Assembly: GCF_000696185.1 (NCBI RefSeq)
Contig: NZ_KK853997.1
Span: forward strand, 5,007,602-5,071,601
Reading direction: 5' to 3'
Source: Kitasatospora cheerisanensis KCTC 2395
Lineage (GTDB): Bacteria; Actinomycetota; Actinomycetes; Streptomycetales; Streptomycetaceae
Length of the DNA: 64,000 nt
The notes under the pieces: generated by a model
What the model saw: the letters and a program-made list of their open reading frames with translations, nothing else
What the model was told of the DNA's origin: nothing
Database searches by the model: none
Program-made: the position numbers and the translations under genes
Shown here: positions 1 to 8,871 of the stretch, piece after piece
Position numbering within the stretch: position 1 is the stretch's first letter
How the letters are laid out: each line of letters starts with the position of its first letter

Positions 1-756
1 CGCCGGGTCGCGGAGGTGGTCCGCGGCCGGCTGGCCGGTGCGCCCGCCGCCGAACCCGAGCGGATGGGCGCGGAGGACCAGCGGCTGGTGGCCTCCTGGG
101 ACCGCGACCTGACCGCGCTGCTCGGCGAGTTGGAGCGCTCCCGGCGCACCGTCCGGGAGGTCGAGCTGCCCGCGTCGCTGTCCGCCTCGCAGCTGATGCG
201 GCTGGCCGCCGACCCGGACGGCTTCGCCCGCGACCTCGCCCGCCCGATGCCCCGCCCGCCCGCGCCCGCCGCCCGCCGCGGCACCCGTTTCCACGCCTGG
301 GTGCAGGCCCGCTTCGACCAGCCGCTGCTGCTCGGCCCGGACGCGCTGCCCGGCCTGGAGGCCGACGAGATCGAGGACGAACGCGACCTGGAGCGCCTCA
401 AGGACGCGTTCCTGCGCGGCCCGTACGCCGGCCGCACCCCGTACCGGGTCGAGGCGCCGTTCCAACTGGTGCTGGCGGGACGGGTGGTGCGCGGCCGGAT
501 CGATGCGGTCTACCGGGACGCCGACGGTGGCGCAGGGTCACCGCGCTACGAGGTGGTCGACTGGAAGACCGGCCGGGAGGACAGCGGCGACCCGCTGCAG
601 CTCGCCGTCTACCGGCTCGCCTGGGCCGAGCAGACCGGCGTCCCGGTGGAGCAGGTCACGGCGTCGTTCTGCTACGTGCGCAGCGGCCGGATCGAAACTC
701 CGTCAGGACTTCCCGGCCGAAAAGAGTTGAGCGATCTTCTGATCGGGAATAGATAG
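1..756 (+). CDS. C-terminal part of an AddA/RecB-like ATP-dependent helicase-nuclease (5' end outside window)
   Basis: The reading frame is open from base 1, so the window holds only the last ~250 residues. The visible part is a RecB/AddA-type PD-(D/E)XK nuclease domain: an RGRIDAVYRD segment supplies the metal-binding Asp, and the VVDWKTG strand supplies the D-x-K catalytic pair. A following QLAVYRLAW helix is typical of the QxxxY motif in this family. Such proteins process double-strand DNA ends with an N-terminal UvrD-type helicase, which would lie to the left. The last ~20 codons are richer in A/T than the body of the gene. The exact subfamily cannot be fixed without the helicase part. 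Confidence 0.85.
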   Translation, partial: RRVAEVVRGRLAGAPAAEPERMGAEDQRLVASWDRDLTALLGELERSRRTVREVELPASLSASQLMRLAADPDGFARDLARPMPRPPAPAARRGTRFHAWVQARFDQPLLLGPDALPGLEADEIEDERDLERLKDAFLRGPYAGRTPYRVEAPFQLVLAGRVVRGRIDAVYRDADGGAGSPRYEVVDWKTGREDSGDPLQLAVYRLAWAEQTGVPVEQVTASFCYVRSGRIETPSGLPGRKELSDLLIGNR

Positions 757-828
757 AAAAGAGTCACTCAGAGCATCCAACTCGTCACGAGATCCCGCGA
801 AACCTGTGCGCCCTGCACGTTTCGTGCC

Positions 829-834
829 TATTGT
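829..834 (+). promoter_or_regulatory. candidate -10 element for the SpoIIE-type phosphatase
   Basis: TATTGT in an otherwise G/C-rich 200-base gap. No good -35 hexamer is visible. A small hairpin (GTCAGGG / CCCTGAC, 874-894) follows in the would-be leader. Confidence 0.25.
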
Positions 835-954
835 GGGGTCGGTAACCGGTCATCCCCCCGTACTCCGGCCGCCGTCAGGGCCCCGACCCCTGACCTCCCG
901 TCAGACCCGCAGGTGCCCGAGCAGCACCCGCACCTTCCGCTGGAGAGACCGACG

Positions 955-2142
955 TTGAGCGCGACCGGATGGATCAGGGACGTCCTCCACGGCCCCACCC
1001 CAGGGCCGGTACCCAACACCGTCACCGGCACTTGGCCCAAGACCTCGCACGCCCTGCCGCTGATCGGCATGGCCCTGGTCGTCTCCCTCGACCTGTTCAC
1101 CAACAGCCAGGTCACCGTCGAACCCGCACTGACCGCCGTCCCCGCCCTCGCCGCCGTGGTCTCCCGGCGGACCTGGTACCCGCTGCTGATCGGCGCACTC
1201 GCCGAGCTGTGCGCCTTCGGCATGGCCTGGTACAACGACGTGCTCGGCCAGTCCGTGCACACCGCCACCGTCGCCGCGATCGTGCTGATCGCCGGCATCG
1301 GCCACCTCAGCGCCACGCTGAGGCTGCGTCAGGAACTCGCCCTCGCCGAGGCCCAGCTGGTCGCCGAGATCGCCCGCCGGGTGCTGCTGCGCCCGGTCCC
1401 CGAGCGGGTCGGCCCGGTGCGGGCCGCCGTCCGGTACGCCGCCGCCGCCGCGCACGCCTCGATCGGCGGCGACCTGTACGAGGTGGTCAACACCCGGCAC
1501 GGCGTGCGCGCCGTGATGGGCGACGTGCGCGGCAAGGGCCTGGCCGCGGTGGAGACCGCCGCCGCCGTGCTCGGCGCGTTCCGCGAGGCCGCCCACCAGG
1601 AGCCCGAGCTCGACCGGGTGGCGGGCTGGCTCGCCGTCAGCCTCGACCGGGCCCTGCACGAGAACGACCACCCGGGCGTGGAGGAGGAGTTCGTCACCCT
1701 GGTGCTGGTCGGGGTCCGCCCCGACGGCGCCCTGGAGATCGCCAACTGCGGCCACCCCTCGCCCGTCCTGCTCCGCGGCGAGGACGCGCCGAAGCTGCTG
1801 GCCGCCGACGAGACCGTCCCGCCGCTCGGCGTGCTCGACCCGGCCGACGTCCGCCCGCCGCTGCAGCGGATCGTCACCCTGCCCGGCGACCGCATCCTGC
1901 TCTACACCGACGGCGTCATCGAGGCCCGCGACCACCTCGGCGCGTTCTACCCGCTCACCGACCGGCTGCCGCTGCTCGCCGACAGCGGCCCGGTCGAGGT
2001 CCTGCACCGCCTGCACGACGACGTGGTCCGGCACGTCGGGCACAAGCTCGGCGACGACGCCGCGATGCTGATGCTCCAGTTCGACCCGGTCGTGCTGCCC
2101 GTCCAGCAGCAGGCCGAGGCCCCGGTCGGGCACACCCGCTAG
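955..2142 (+). CDS. membrane-anchored PP2C-type serine phosphatase (SpoIIE/RsbU family)
   Basis: Protein of about 395 residues. The N-terminal ~110 residues carry several hydrophobic membrane helices. A C-terminal PPM/SpoIIE phosphatase domain shows GGDLYEVV, the VMGDVRGKGL metal-binding segment, NCGHPSPVLL and LLYTDGVIEARD. Members dephosphorylate anti-anti-sigma proteins in partner-switching cascades; no kinase or anti-sigma antagonist lies nearby. I chose TTG at 955 because GGAGAG sits 7 bases upstream; a GTG at 913 in the same frame lacks a ribosome site. The stop overlaps the stop of the convergent gene by four bases. Confidence 0.85.
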   Translation: MSATGWIRDVLHGPTPGPVPNTVTGTWPKTSHALPLIGMALVVSLDLFTNSQVTVEPALTAVPALAAVVSRRTWYPLLIGALAELCAFGMAWYNDVLGQSVHTATVAAIVLIAGIGHLSATLRLRQELALAEAQLVAEIARRVLLRPVPERVGPVRAAVRYAAAAAHASIGGDLYEVVNTRHGVRAVMGDVRGKGLAAVETAAAVLGAFREAAHQEPELDRVAGWLAVSLDRALHENDHPGVEEEFVTLVLVGVRPDGALEIANCGHPSPVLLRGEDAPKLLAADETVPPLGVLDPADVRPPLQRIVTLPGDRILLYTDGVIEARDHLGAFYPLTDRLPLLADSGPVEVLHRLHDDVVRHVGHKLGDDAAMLMLQFDPVVLPVQQQAEAPVGHTR

Positions 2143-3050
2143 ACGTCGATCTCCACCACCAGCGGCCGGTGGTCGGACACCCCGGTGCGCGGGGCCGCGA
2201 CCGAGCCGACCGTGCTGCGGGGCACCCCGATGCCCAGGATGTGGTCGAACTGCACGGTCGGCCGGTGCGAGGGGTAGGTGGGGGTGCGGGCCAGGTCGTA
2301 CCAGCCCTGCAGGCGGGTGCGGCGGGCGGTGCGGACCCGGTCGCGGGTCGCGGTGCGCTGGATCGCGTGCGCGGAGCCGAGCACGGTGCGGGGCACCGCG
2401 CCGATCAGGTTGAAGTCGCCGAGCACCAGGTACGGCTGCGGCAGGTCGGCGATCCAGCGGCGGATCGCGGCCAGCTGCGCGACGTTCCAGCCCGGTACGA
2501 AGGACAGGTGCGCGGCGACCACGGTGAACTCCCCGGCCGGCCCGGCCAGCACCGCCGCCAGCGCGGCCCGCGGCTCGTCCGGGACCGCGGTCAGGCCGCG
2601 CCGGCCGGCCACCCGCAGCGGCAGCCCGAACGGCGCGGGGGCGAACCGGCGGGCCCGCCAGTGCAGCACCGGCAGCCGGGTCAGCAGCGCGGTGCCGTAC
2701 GCGGGCCGGTCGGCGCCGTGGTCCGCGTCGGCGGGGCCGTACACCTGCAGGCCGGGGACGGCCGGGTCGGTGACCCAGCCGGCCGACCGGGCGGGCGTGC
2801 CGTGCAGCGCCGCGGCGAAGCGCCAGTCGGCGGCGCCCATCGCCTTGGCGGCGACGGCGGCCTGGTCGGTGCCGCCGGAGCGCTCCTGGTGCCGGTCGAC
2901 CTCCTGGAGGGCGAGCACGTCGGCGTCCAGCGAGGCGACGGCCCCGGCCAGCGCGGCGCCCGGCTCGGCCGGGTAGGGCGCGGGACTGCCGTCGGCGGCC
3001 AGCGGCTGGCCGTGCAGCAGGTTGTACGTGGCGATCCGCAGAGTGGTCAC
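2139..3050 (-). CDS. endonuclease/exonuclease/phosphatase (EEP) family hydrolase
   Basis: 303 residues. It begins with the family's IATYNLLHG strand, then LQEVD (metal-binding Glu), GDFN and a final SDHRPL. These are the conserved Asn, Glu, Asp and His positions of the DNase I / sphingomyelinase / inositol-phosphatase fold. No signal peptide is seen, so it is probably cytosolic; the substrate cannot be told. The GTG at 3050 is set by the start of the conserved first strand. It is divergent from padR across a 78-base gap. Confidence 0.85.
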   Translation of the reverse strand: MTTLRIATYNLLHGQPLAADGSPAPYPAEPGAALAGAVASLDADVLALQEVDRHQERSGGTDQAAVAAKAMGAADWRFAAALHGTPARSAGWVTDPAVPGLQVYGPADADHGADRPAYGTALLTRLPVLHWRARRFAPAPFGLPLRVAGRRGLTAVPDEPRAALAAVLAGPAGEFTVVAAHLSFVPGWNVAQLAAIRRWIADLPQPYLVLGDFNLIGAVPRTVLGSAHAIQRTATRDRVRTARRTRLQGWYDLARTPTYPSHRPTVQFDHILGIGVPRSTVGSVAAPRTGVSDHRPLVVEIDV

Positions 3051-3090
3051 GGAGCCGACCGTACCGGGTGGGTGTGAACGGGGAGGCGGC

Positions 3091-3120
3091 TTGAGCGGCC
3101 CGGGCCATACCGGGTATACA
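3091..3120 (+). promoter_or_regulatory. padR promoter (leaderless transcript predicted)
   Basis: -35 TTGAGC (3091-3096), 18-base spacer, -10 TATACA (3115-3120). Transcription should start around 3127-3129, at or next to the ATG at 3129. No Shine-Dalgarno sequence precedes that ATG. Confidence 0.6.
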
Positions 3121-3132
3121 TACTCAGTATGT
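3118..3132. promoter_or_regulatory. perfect palindromic operator over the -10/start codon of padR
   Basis: ACATACT-C-AGTATGT is a perfect 7-1-7 inverted repeat. It covers the end of the -10 hexamer and the ATG. ATAC/GTAT-type palindromes are usual PadR targets, so autorepression is the natural reading. Confidence 0.6.
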
Positions 3133-3743
3133 CGATCCGTCACGGCCTGCTCGCCCTGCTCGACCAGGGCCCCCGCTACGGCTACCAGCTGCGATCCGAG
3201 TTCGAGGCCCGTACCGGGGCGACCTGGCCGCTGAACGTCGGCCAGGTCTACACCACCCTGGGCCGCCTGGAGCGGGACGGCCTGGTCGAGTCCGCGGGCG
3301 AGGACGACGAGGGCCACCAGTTCTACGCCGTCACCGACGAGGGACGCTCGGAACTGCGCCGCTGGTTCGACACCCCGGTGCCGCGCACCAACCCGCCGCG
3401 CGACGAGCTGGCGATCAAGCTGGCGATGGCGGTGACCGTCCCGGGAGTGGACGTCGCCGCCGTCGTCCAGGGCCAGCGCCGCCACAGCATGAAGGCCCTG
3501 CAGGACTACACCCGGCTCAAGGGCCGGGCGCTGGCCGCCGACACCGGCACCGGCGGGGACCTGGCCTGGCTGCTGGTGCTGGAGCAGCTGATCTTCCAGA
3601 CCGAGGCGGAGATCCGCTGGCTGGACCACTGCGAATCCCGGCTCGGCCAGCACGCCGAGCGACAGGCCGCCGCCGCGGCCGAACCCGTCGCCGCGCCGCC
3701 CGCGCGCCGCGCCGTCAAGAGCCGCGACCGCGGCCGCCTCTGA
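3129..3743 (+). CDS. PadR family transcriptional regulator
   Basis: 204 residues. An N-terminal winged-helix PadR domain (residues ~5-80) has the LLDQGPRYGYQL and GQVYTTLGRLERDGLV helices. A helical dimerisation region follows (Vtr-like, ~95-180), then a basic A/P/R-rich tail. It probably represses itself and the ABC exporter encoded next. The ABC ATPase gene starts 16 bases downstream with a GGGGGAG ribosome site, so the three genes form an operon. The start coincides with a predicted transcription start (leaderless) and lies inside a perfect palindrome. Confidence 0.92.
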   Translation: MSIRHGLLALLDQGPRYGYQLRSEFEARTGATWPLNVGQVYTTLGRLERDGLVESAGEDDEGHQFYAVTDEGRSELRRWFDTPVPRTNPPRDELAIKLAMAVTVPGVDVAAVVQGQRRHSMKALQDYTRLKGRALAADTGTGGDLAWLLVLEQLIFQTEAEIRWLDHCESRLGQHAERQAAAAAEPVAAPPARRAVKSRDRGRL

Positions 3744-3759
3744 AACTCCTGGGGGAGCG

Positions 3760-4524
3760 ATGACCGAAGAACTCAAGCCGGCCAAGCCGGTACTGCACCT
3801 GGACCGGGTGAGCCGGGTGCACGGCCACGGCGCCGCCGAGGTGCACGCGCTGCGCGCCGTCGACCTGAAGGTGTACCCGGGCGAACTGGTCGCGGTGATG
3901 GGCCCGTCCGGCTCCGGCAAGTCCACCCTGCTCACCCTCGCCGGCGGCCTCGACACCCCGAGCGAGGGCCAGGTCCTGGTCGAGGGCATCGCCCTCGGCG
4001 AGCTCGACCGCAAGAAGCTCGCCGCCGTGCGCCGCCGCTCCGTCGGCTACGTCTTCCAGGACTACAACCTGATCCCCGCGCTCACCGCCGCCGAGAACAT
4101 CGCACTGCCCCGCGAACTCGACGGCGTCTCGGCCCGCGCCGCCCGCAAGGAGGCGCTCGCCGCGCTCGAGGAACTCGGCATCGCCGAACTCGCCGACCGC
4201 TTCCCCGACGACATGTCCGGCGGCCAGCAGCAGCGCGTCGCCATCGCCCGCGCCCTGATCGGCCAGCGCCGCCTGGTGCTCGCCGACGAGCCCACCGGCG
4301 CCCTCGACTCCACCACCGGCGAGTCCGTGCTCGCCGTGCTGCGCGCCCGCTGCGACGCCGGCGCCGCCGCCATGATGGTCACCCACGAGGCCCGGCACGC
4401 CGCCTGGGCGGACCGGGTGGTGTTCCTGCGCGACGGCCGGCTGGTCGACGAGACCGCCCGGCAGGACGCCGGCTCCCTGCTGGTCACCGCCGCCGCCAAC
4501 GCCCGGAAGGACGACGACCGGTGA
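3760..4524 (+). CDS. ABC transporter ATP-binding protein (MacB/LolD-type)
   Basis: 254 residues. Walker A GPSGSGKS (~residues 48-55), Q-loop FQDYNLIPALTAAEN, signature SGGQQQR, Walker B LVLADEPTGALDS and switch His in MMVTHEARHAAWADR are all present. The SGGQQQR and LADEPTGALD wording is that of the MacB/LolD/FtsE group, which works with FtsX-fold permeases. It overlaps the permease start by four bases (GTGA). With PadR upstream, a substrate-inducible efflux or antimicrobial-resistance system is likely; the substrate is unknown. Confidence 0.93.
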   Translation: MTEELKPAKPVLHLDRVSRVHGHGAAEVHALRAVDLKVYPGELVAVMGPSGSGKSTLLTLAGGLDTPSEGQVLVEGIALGELDRKKLAAVRRRSVGYVFQDYNLIPALTAAENIALPRELDGVSARAARKEALAALEELGIAELADRFPDDMSGGQQQRVAIARALIGQRRLVLADEPTGALDSTTGESVLAVLRARCDAGAAAMMVTHEARHAAWADRVVFLRDGRLVDETARQDAGSLLVTAAANARKDDDR

Positions 4525-7346
4525 GGCTGACCGCCTGGCGGGCAGCCCTGCGGATCGCCCGCCGCGACGCCATGCGCGCCAAGGGCCGCAGCGCCCTGGT
4601 GGTGGCGATGATCGCACTCCCGATCCTCGGCGTGGCCGGCGTGGACGTGGTCGCCCGCAGCGCCCAGCTCGAACCGCGCGAGGCCGTCTCCCGGGCCATG
4701 GGCACCGCCGACGCCAAGATCGAGATGTCGATGCGCGGCGCCACCGTGCTGCAGGCGCCCAGCCCCAACAACGACAGCTGGATCGACCGGCCCGACGACG
4801 GCCGGGCGAAGACCCCCGAGGAGAAGCGCAGCACCGACACCGAGCCCGCCGACCTGGTGAAGCAGCTGCTGCCGGCCGGCTCCACGCTGGTGCAGCTGCC
4901 CGCCGGCCCGCGCACCACGGCCTCCACCAAGGAGGGCCGGATGACGGTCGGGACCGTCGAGGTCGACCTCGCCGACCCGGTCTGGCACGGCATGCTGAAC
5001 CTGGTCCGCGGCACCGCCCCGACCCAGCCGAACCAGATCGCCGTGACCCAGGAGTTCCTGGACCAGTCCGGCCTGCGGCTCGGCGACGCCACCGCGGTCC
5101 GCGGCCTGGATGCCAAGCCGTACACCATCACCGCGGTCGCCGAGTTCCCCGCCGACCTCAAGCGCACCGAGCTGATCGCCCGCCCCGGCGCGCTGATCGC
5201 CCCGCTCGCGCAGGCCGACCCCGACCGGGGCTCCGACCCGTTCACCCACGACTCCTGGCTGGTCAAGCTGCCCGCGGGCGGCGTCGTCGACTGGCCGAAG
5301 GTCATGGAGCTCAACAAGTACGGCTTCGAGGTCACCTCGAAGGCCGTCCTGCTGGACCCGCCCGCCGACTCCGCGGTCCCGCTGTTCAACCGGCCCGACC
5401 GGATGGGCGGCGGACCCGACAAGGTCGCCGTCGCGATCGCCGCCACCGTGGTCGGCATGGCCCTGCTGGAGATCGTGCTGCTCGCCGGACCGGCCTTCGC
5501 GGTCGGCGCCCGCCGCTCCCGCCGCCAGCTCGGCCTGCTCGCCGCCGGCGGCGGCGACCGCGGGCACGTGCGCGCCGTCGTCCTCGGCGGCGGAGCGGTG
5601 CTCGGCGTGGTCGGCGCGATCACCGGCCTGGTGATCGCCGTGCTGCTGGTCGCGGTGTTCCGCGACAACGCCGAACAGTTCGCCGGCCGCCGCTTCGGCC
5701 ACCTCGACCTCCAGCCGCTCGACCTGCTGGCGATCGCCGCGGTCGGCCTGGTCACCGGCCTGCTCGCGGCCGTGGTCCCCGCCGTCCAGGCCGCCCGGCA
5801 GGACGTGGTGGCGGCGCTCACCGGACGCGGCGGCATCAAGCCCGCCAGCCGGATCGTCGCCCTGATCGGCCTGGTCATGGTCGCCGGCGGCGCCGCCCTG
5901 GCGCTGCTCTGCGCGGCCAGCGGCACCGCCGTGGTGCTCGGCCTGCTCGGCGGCTCGGTGATCGCCGAGATCGGCATGCTGCTGTGCACGCCGATGCTGA
6001 TCGGCCTGTTCGGCCGGCTCGGCCGCTACCTGCCGCTCAGCCCGCGCCTCGCGCTGCGCGACTCGGTGCGCCACCGCGGACGCACCGCCCCCGCGGTGGC
6101 CGCCGTGATGGCGGCCGTGGCCGGCGCCGTCGCCGTGGGCATCTTCACCGCCAGCGGCAACGAGCAGCACCGCCGCGACTACATGCCGCAGGCGCCGGCC
6201 AACACCGTCGCCCTGATGGCCGGCTGGGGCCCGAACGCCGACCAGGGCCGGCTGCCCGTGATGCGCGACGCGATCGAGGGCGCCATCCCCGGCCTCGGCG
6301 GCCGGGCCGACGTCTGGGACCTCACGGCGCCCGGCAAGTGCGCGCCCGGCGGGTCCTGCGGCTGGGTCCAGACCGTGCTGCCGGAGGCCAAGCGCTGCCC
6401 GGCCGACGGGGCCCGCACCCCGGAGGAGTTCGAGCGCCTGCACACCGACCCCAGGTGCAAGGTCAACCACGACCGGCGGGCCTTCCAGAGCACCATGTTC
6501 GGTGACACCGTGGTCGGCGACGCGGCCCTGCTGCACACCCTGTTCGGGGTGCACGACGCGTCCGCCGAGCAGGCCCTCGCGGCCGGCAAGGTGCTGGTCT
6601 TCCGGGCCGGCTACGTCGAGAACGGCAAGGTCAACCTGGAGATGACCGAGCCCTACGACCAGAAGAAGGCGGCCGGCGGCGAGCCGTACGACCCGGCGAA
6701 GCACCTGCTCACCGCCGACGCCGTCGAGGTGCAGTCCCCGACCCCGTTCGGGACCGCCATGATGACCCGGCAGGCCGCCGAAAAGGCCGGCCTGGGCGTC
6801 CGGGAGGCCGGCTCGCTCTGGCTGCCCTCGGCCGAGCCGACCGGCACGTCGGTCCAGAAGGCCACCGGCTCGCTCGCCAAGCTGGACGACAACGCGATCC
6901 TCATGGTCGAGCGCGGCTTCCAGCCGACCACCGACCTGATCACGCTCGGCCTGACGGTGTTCGCCGGACTGGTGGCGCTCGGCGCCGCCGGCATCGCCAC
7001 CGGCCTGGCCGCCGCGGACTCCCAGCAGGACCTGGCCACGCTGGCCGCGGTCGGCGCGAGCGGCGGCATCCGGCGGCGGCTGTCCGGCTTCCAGTGCGGG
7101 GTGATCGCCGCGATGGGATCGGTGCTCGGCCTGTTCTGCGGCGCCGTCCCGTCGATCGCGCTGCGCCTGTTCGACGCGCAGAACCAGGCGCAGTACACGG
7201 CGCCCGGCGAGACCGCCCCCGAGGCGGTGATCGCGATCCCGTGGGGCGACCTCGCGGCGATGGTGATCGGCCTGCCCGCGGTGGCGGTGCTGCTCGCGGC
7301 GCTGCTCACCCGGTCCCGGATCTCGATGGGCCGCCGGGCCGCCTGA
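4521..7346 (+). CDS. FtsX-like ABC permease
   Basis: 941 residues. An N-terminal membrane helix (~20-45) is followed by a large extracytoplasmic region (to ~300), an FtsX domain with three helices (~310-430), a central pair of helices (~440-490, 525-550), a second external domain with several Cys residues (CAPGGSCG, CPADG), and a C-terminal FtsX domain (~800-935). This double-FtsX layout is the common actinobacterial exporter form that works with a MacB-like ATPase. The GTG start overlaps the ATPase stop, indicating translational coupling. Confidence 0.9.
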   Translation: MRLTAWRAALRIARRDAMRAKGRSALVVAMIALPILGVAGVDVVARSAQLEPREAVSRAMGTADAKIEMSMRGATVLQAPSPNNDSWIDRPDDGRAKTPEEKRSTDTEPADLVKQLLPAGSTLVQLPAGPRTTASTKEGRMTVGTVEVDLADPVWHGMLNLVRGTAPTQPNQIAVTQEFLDQSGLRLGDATAVRGLDAKPYTITAVAEFPADLKRTELIARPGALIAPLAQADPDRGSDPFTHDSWLVKLPAGGVVDWPKVMELNKYGFEVTSKAVLLDPPADSAVPLFNRPDRMGGGPDKVAVAIAATVVGMALLEIVLLAGPAFAVGARRSRRQLGLLAAGGGDRGHVRAVVLGGGAVLGVVGAITGLVIAVLLVAVFRDNAEQFAGRRFGHLDLQPLDLLAIAAVGLVTGLLAAVVPAVQAARQDVVAALTGRGGIKPASRIVALIGLVMVAGGAALALLCAASGTAVVLGLLGGSVIAEIGMLLCTPMLIGLFGRLGRYLPLSPRLALRDSVRHRGRTAPAVAAVMAAVAGAVAVGIFTASGNEQHRRDYMPQAPANTVALMAGWGPNADQGRLPVMRDAIEGAIPGLGGRADVWDLTAPGKCAPGGSCGWVQTVLPEAKRCPADGARTPEEFERLHTDPRCKVNHDRRAFQSTMFGDTVVGDAALLHTLFGVHDASAEQALAAGKVLVFRAGYVENGKVNLEMTEPYDQKKAAGGEPYDPAKHLLTADAVEVQSPTPFGTAMMTRQAAEKAGLGVREAGSLWLPSAEPTGTSVQKATGSLAKLDDNAILMVERGFQPTTDLITLGLTVFAGLVALGAAGIATGLAAADSQQDLATLAAVGASGGIRRRLSGFQCGVIAAMGSVLGLFCGAVPSIALRLFDAQNQAQYTAPGETAPEAVIAIPWGDLAAMVIGLPAVAVLLAALLTRSRISMGRRAA

Positions 7347-7424
7347 GGCGGGGGAGGGTGACCGTGCTCACGGCCGGGGGAGGCCGTGGGCACGGACCCC
7401 TTCCGGCGAACTAAAGTCGTCCGT

Positions 7425-8822
7425 ATGACGAAAACCCCGGACAGCGCCGTCCGCTCCTACATCGACCAGCACGAGGACGCCTTCCTGGCCGACCTCGCCG
7501 ACTGGCTGCGCATCCCCTCCGTCTCCGCCGACCCCGGCCGGGCGGGGGAGGTCCGCCGCTCCGCCGAGTGGCTGGCCGACAAGCTGCGCGCGAACGGCTT
7601 CCCGGTCGCCGAGGTGTGGGAGACGGACGGGCTGCCCGCGGTGTTCGCCGAGTGGCCGTCCGGCGAGGAGGGCGCGCCCACCGTGCTGGTCTACGGCCAC
7701 CACGACGTGCAGCCCGCCGCCAAGGAGGACGGCTGGGACACCGAGCCGTTCGAGCCCACCGTGGTCGGCCGCCGGCTGTACGCGCGCGGCGCCGCCGACG
7801 ACAAGGGCCAGGTCTTCTTCCACACCCTCGGCGTCCGCGCCCACCTGGCCGCCACCGGCCGCACCGCGCCCGCCGTCAACCTCAAGCTGCTGATCGAGGG
7901 CGAGGAGGAGTCCGGCTCGCCGAGCTTCGCCGCCCTGGTCCGCCGCGAGGCCGAGCGCCTAGCCGCCGACGTCGTGATCATCTCCGACACCGGCATGTGG
8001 TCCGAGACCACCCCGACCGTGTGCACCGGCATGCGCGGCCTGGCGGACTGCCAGATCGACCTGTCCGGCCCGGACAGCGACATCCACTCCGGCTCGTTCG
8101 GCGGCGCCGTCCCCAACCCGGCCGACGTGGCCGCCGCGCTCGCGGCCGGCCTGCACGACGCGGACCGCAGGGTCGCGATCCCCGGCTTCTACGAGGGCAT
8201 CGTCGAACTCACCGACGAGGAGCGGGCGCTGTTCGCCGAGCTGCCCTTCGACGAGGCGCAGTGGCTGAAGGTCGCCAAGTCGTACGGCACCCAGGGCGAG
8301 GCCGGCTACAGCACCCTGGAGCGGGTCTGGGCCCGGCCGACCGCCGAGGTCAACGGCATCTGGGGCGGCTACACCGGCCCCGGCGGCAAGACCATCGTCC
8401 CGGCCGAGGCGCACCTCAAGCTGTCCTTCCGGCTGGTGGCCGGCATGGAGGTGGAGAAGGTCCGGGAGGCCGTCGCCGCCTGGGTCGCCGCGCAGGTCCC
8501 GGAGGGCATCCGGTACGAGATCGTCTTCCCCGGCGCGACCCGCCCGTGCCTGACGCCGCTCGACCACCCCGCGCTGCAGTCCACCGTCCGGGCGATGGGC
8601 CGGGCGTTCGAGCAGAAGATCCTGTTCACCCGCGAGGGCGGTTCCGGCCCGGCCGCGGACCTGCAGGACGTGCTGGGCGCGCCGGTGCTGTTCCTCGGCA
8701 TCTCGGTGCCCTCGGACGGCTGGCACTCCATCAACGAGAAGGTGGAGCTCGACCTGCTCCGCAAGGGCGTCGAGACCTCCGCGTACCTGTGGGGCGACCT
8801 CGCGGAGAACTTCCGCCCGTGA
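7425..8822 (+). CDS. M20 family dipeptidase
   Basis: 465 residues. Metal-ligand motifs of the M20/ArgE/DapE clan are present: VYGHHDVQPA, GAADDKGQV, EGEEESGSP with the catalytic Glu pair, and ISDTGMW. A dimerisation (lid) domain lies between, and the C-terminal SINEKVE supplies a further Glu. It likely hydrolyses dipeptides in the cytosol. I chose ATG 7425 over an upstream GTG because homology begins there. TAAAGT at 7412-7417, seven bases before the ATG, suggests a leaderless mRNA. Confidence 0.9.
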   Translation: MTKTPDSAVRSYIDQHEDAFLADLADWLRIPSVSADPGRAGEVRRSAEWLADKLRANGFPVAEVWETDGLPAVFAEWPSGEEGAPTVLVYGHHDVQPAAKEDGWDTEPFEPTVVGRRLYARGAADDKGQVFFHTLGVRAHLAATGRTAPAVNLKLLIEGEEESGSPSFAALVRREAERLAADVVIISDTGMWSETTPTVCTGMRGLADCQIDLSGPDSDIHSGSFGGAVPNPADVAAALAAGLHDADRRVAIPGFYEGIVELTDEERALFAELPFDEAQWLKVAKSYGTQGEAGYSTLERVWARPTAEVNGIWGGYTGPGGKTIVPAEAHLKLSFRLVAGMEVEKVREAVAAWVAAQVPEGIRYEIVFPGATRPCLTPLDHPALQSTVRAMGRAFEQKILFTREGGSGPAADLQDVLGAPVLFLGISVPSDGWHSINEKVELDLLRKGVETSAYLWGDLAENFRP

Positions 8823-8871
8823 GCGCGCGTCCCGAACCGACACCGCACCTGCCGTACCGAAGCGAACGGGG

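Noticed and set aside
741-775. SigR promoter GGGAAT after the nuclease gene
   Set aside because: At 18 bases the -10 would be CAG, not GTT.
901-3108. 735-codon minus-strand ORF opposite the SpoIIE-type gene
   Set aside because: Arg/Gly/Ala-rich translation without motifs; an antisense shadow of high-GC coding DNA. Only its neighbour frame (2139-3050) is a real gene.
4062-6704. 880-codon minus-strand ORF opposite the ABC transporter
   Set aside because: Low-complexity His/Gly/Asp-rich product, antisense to a well-supported ATPase and permease.
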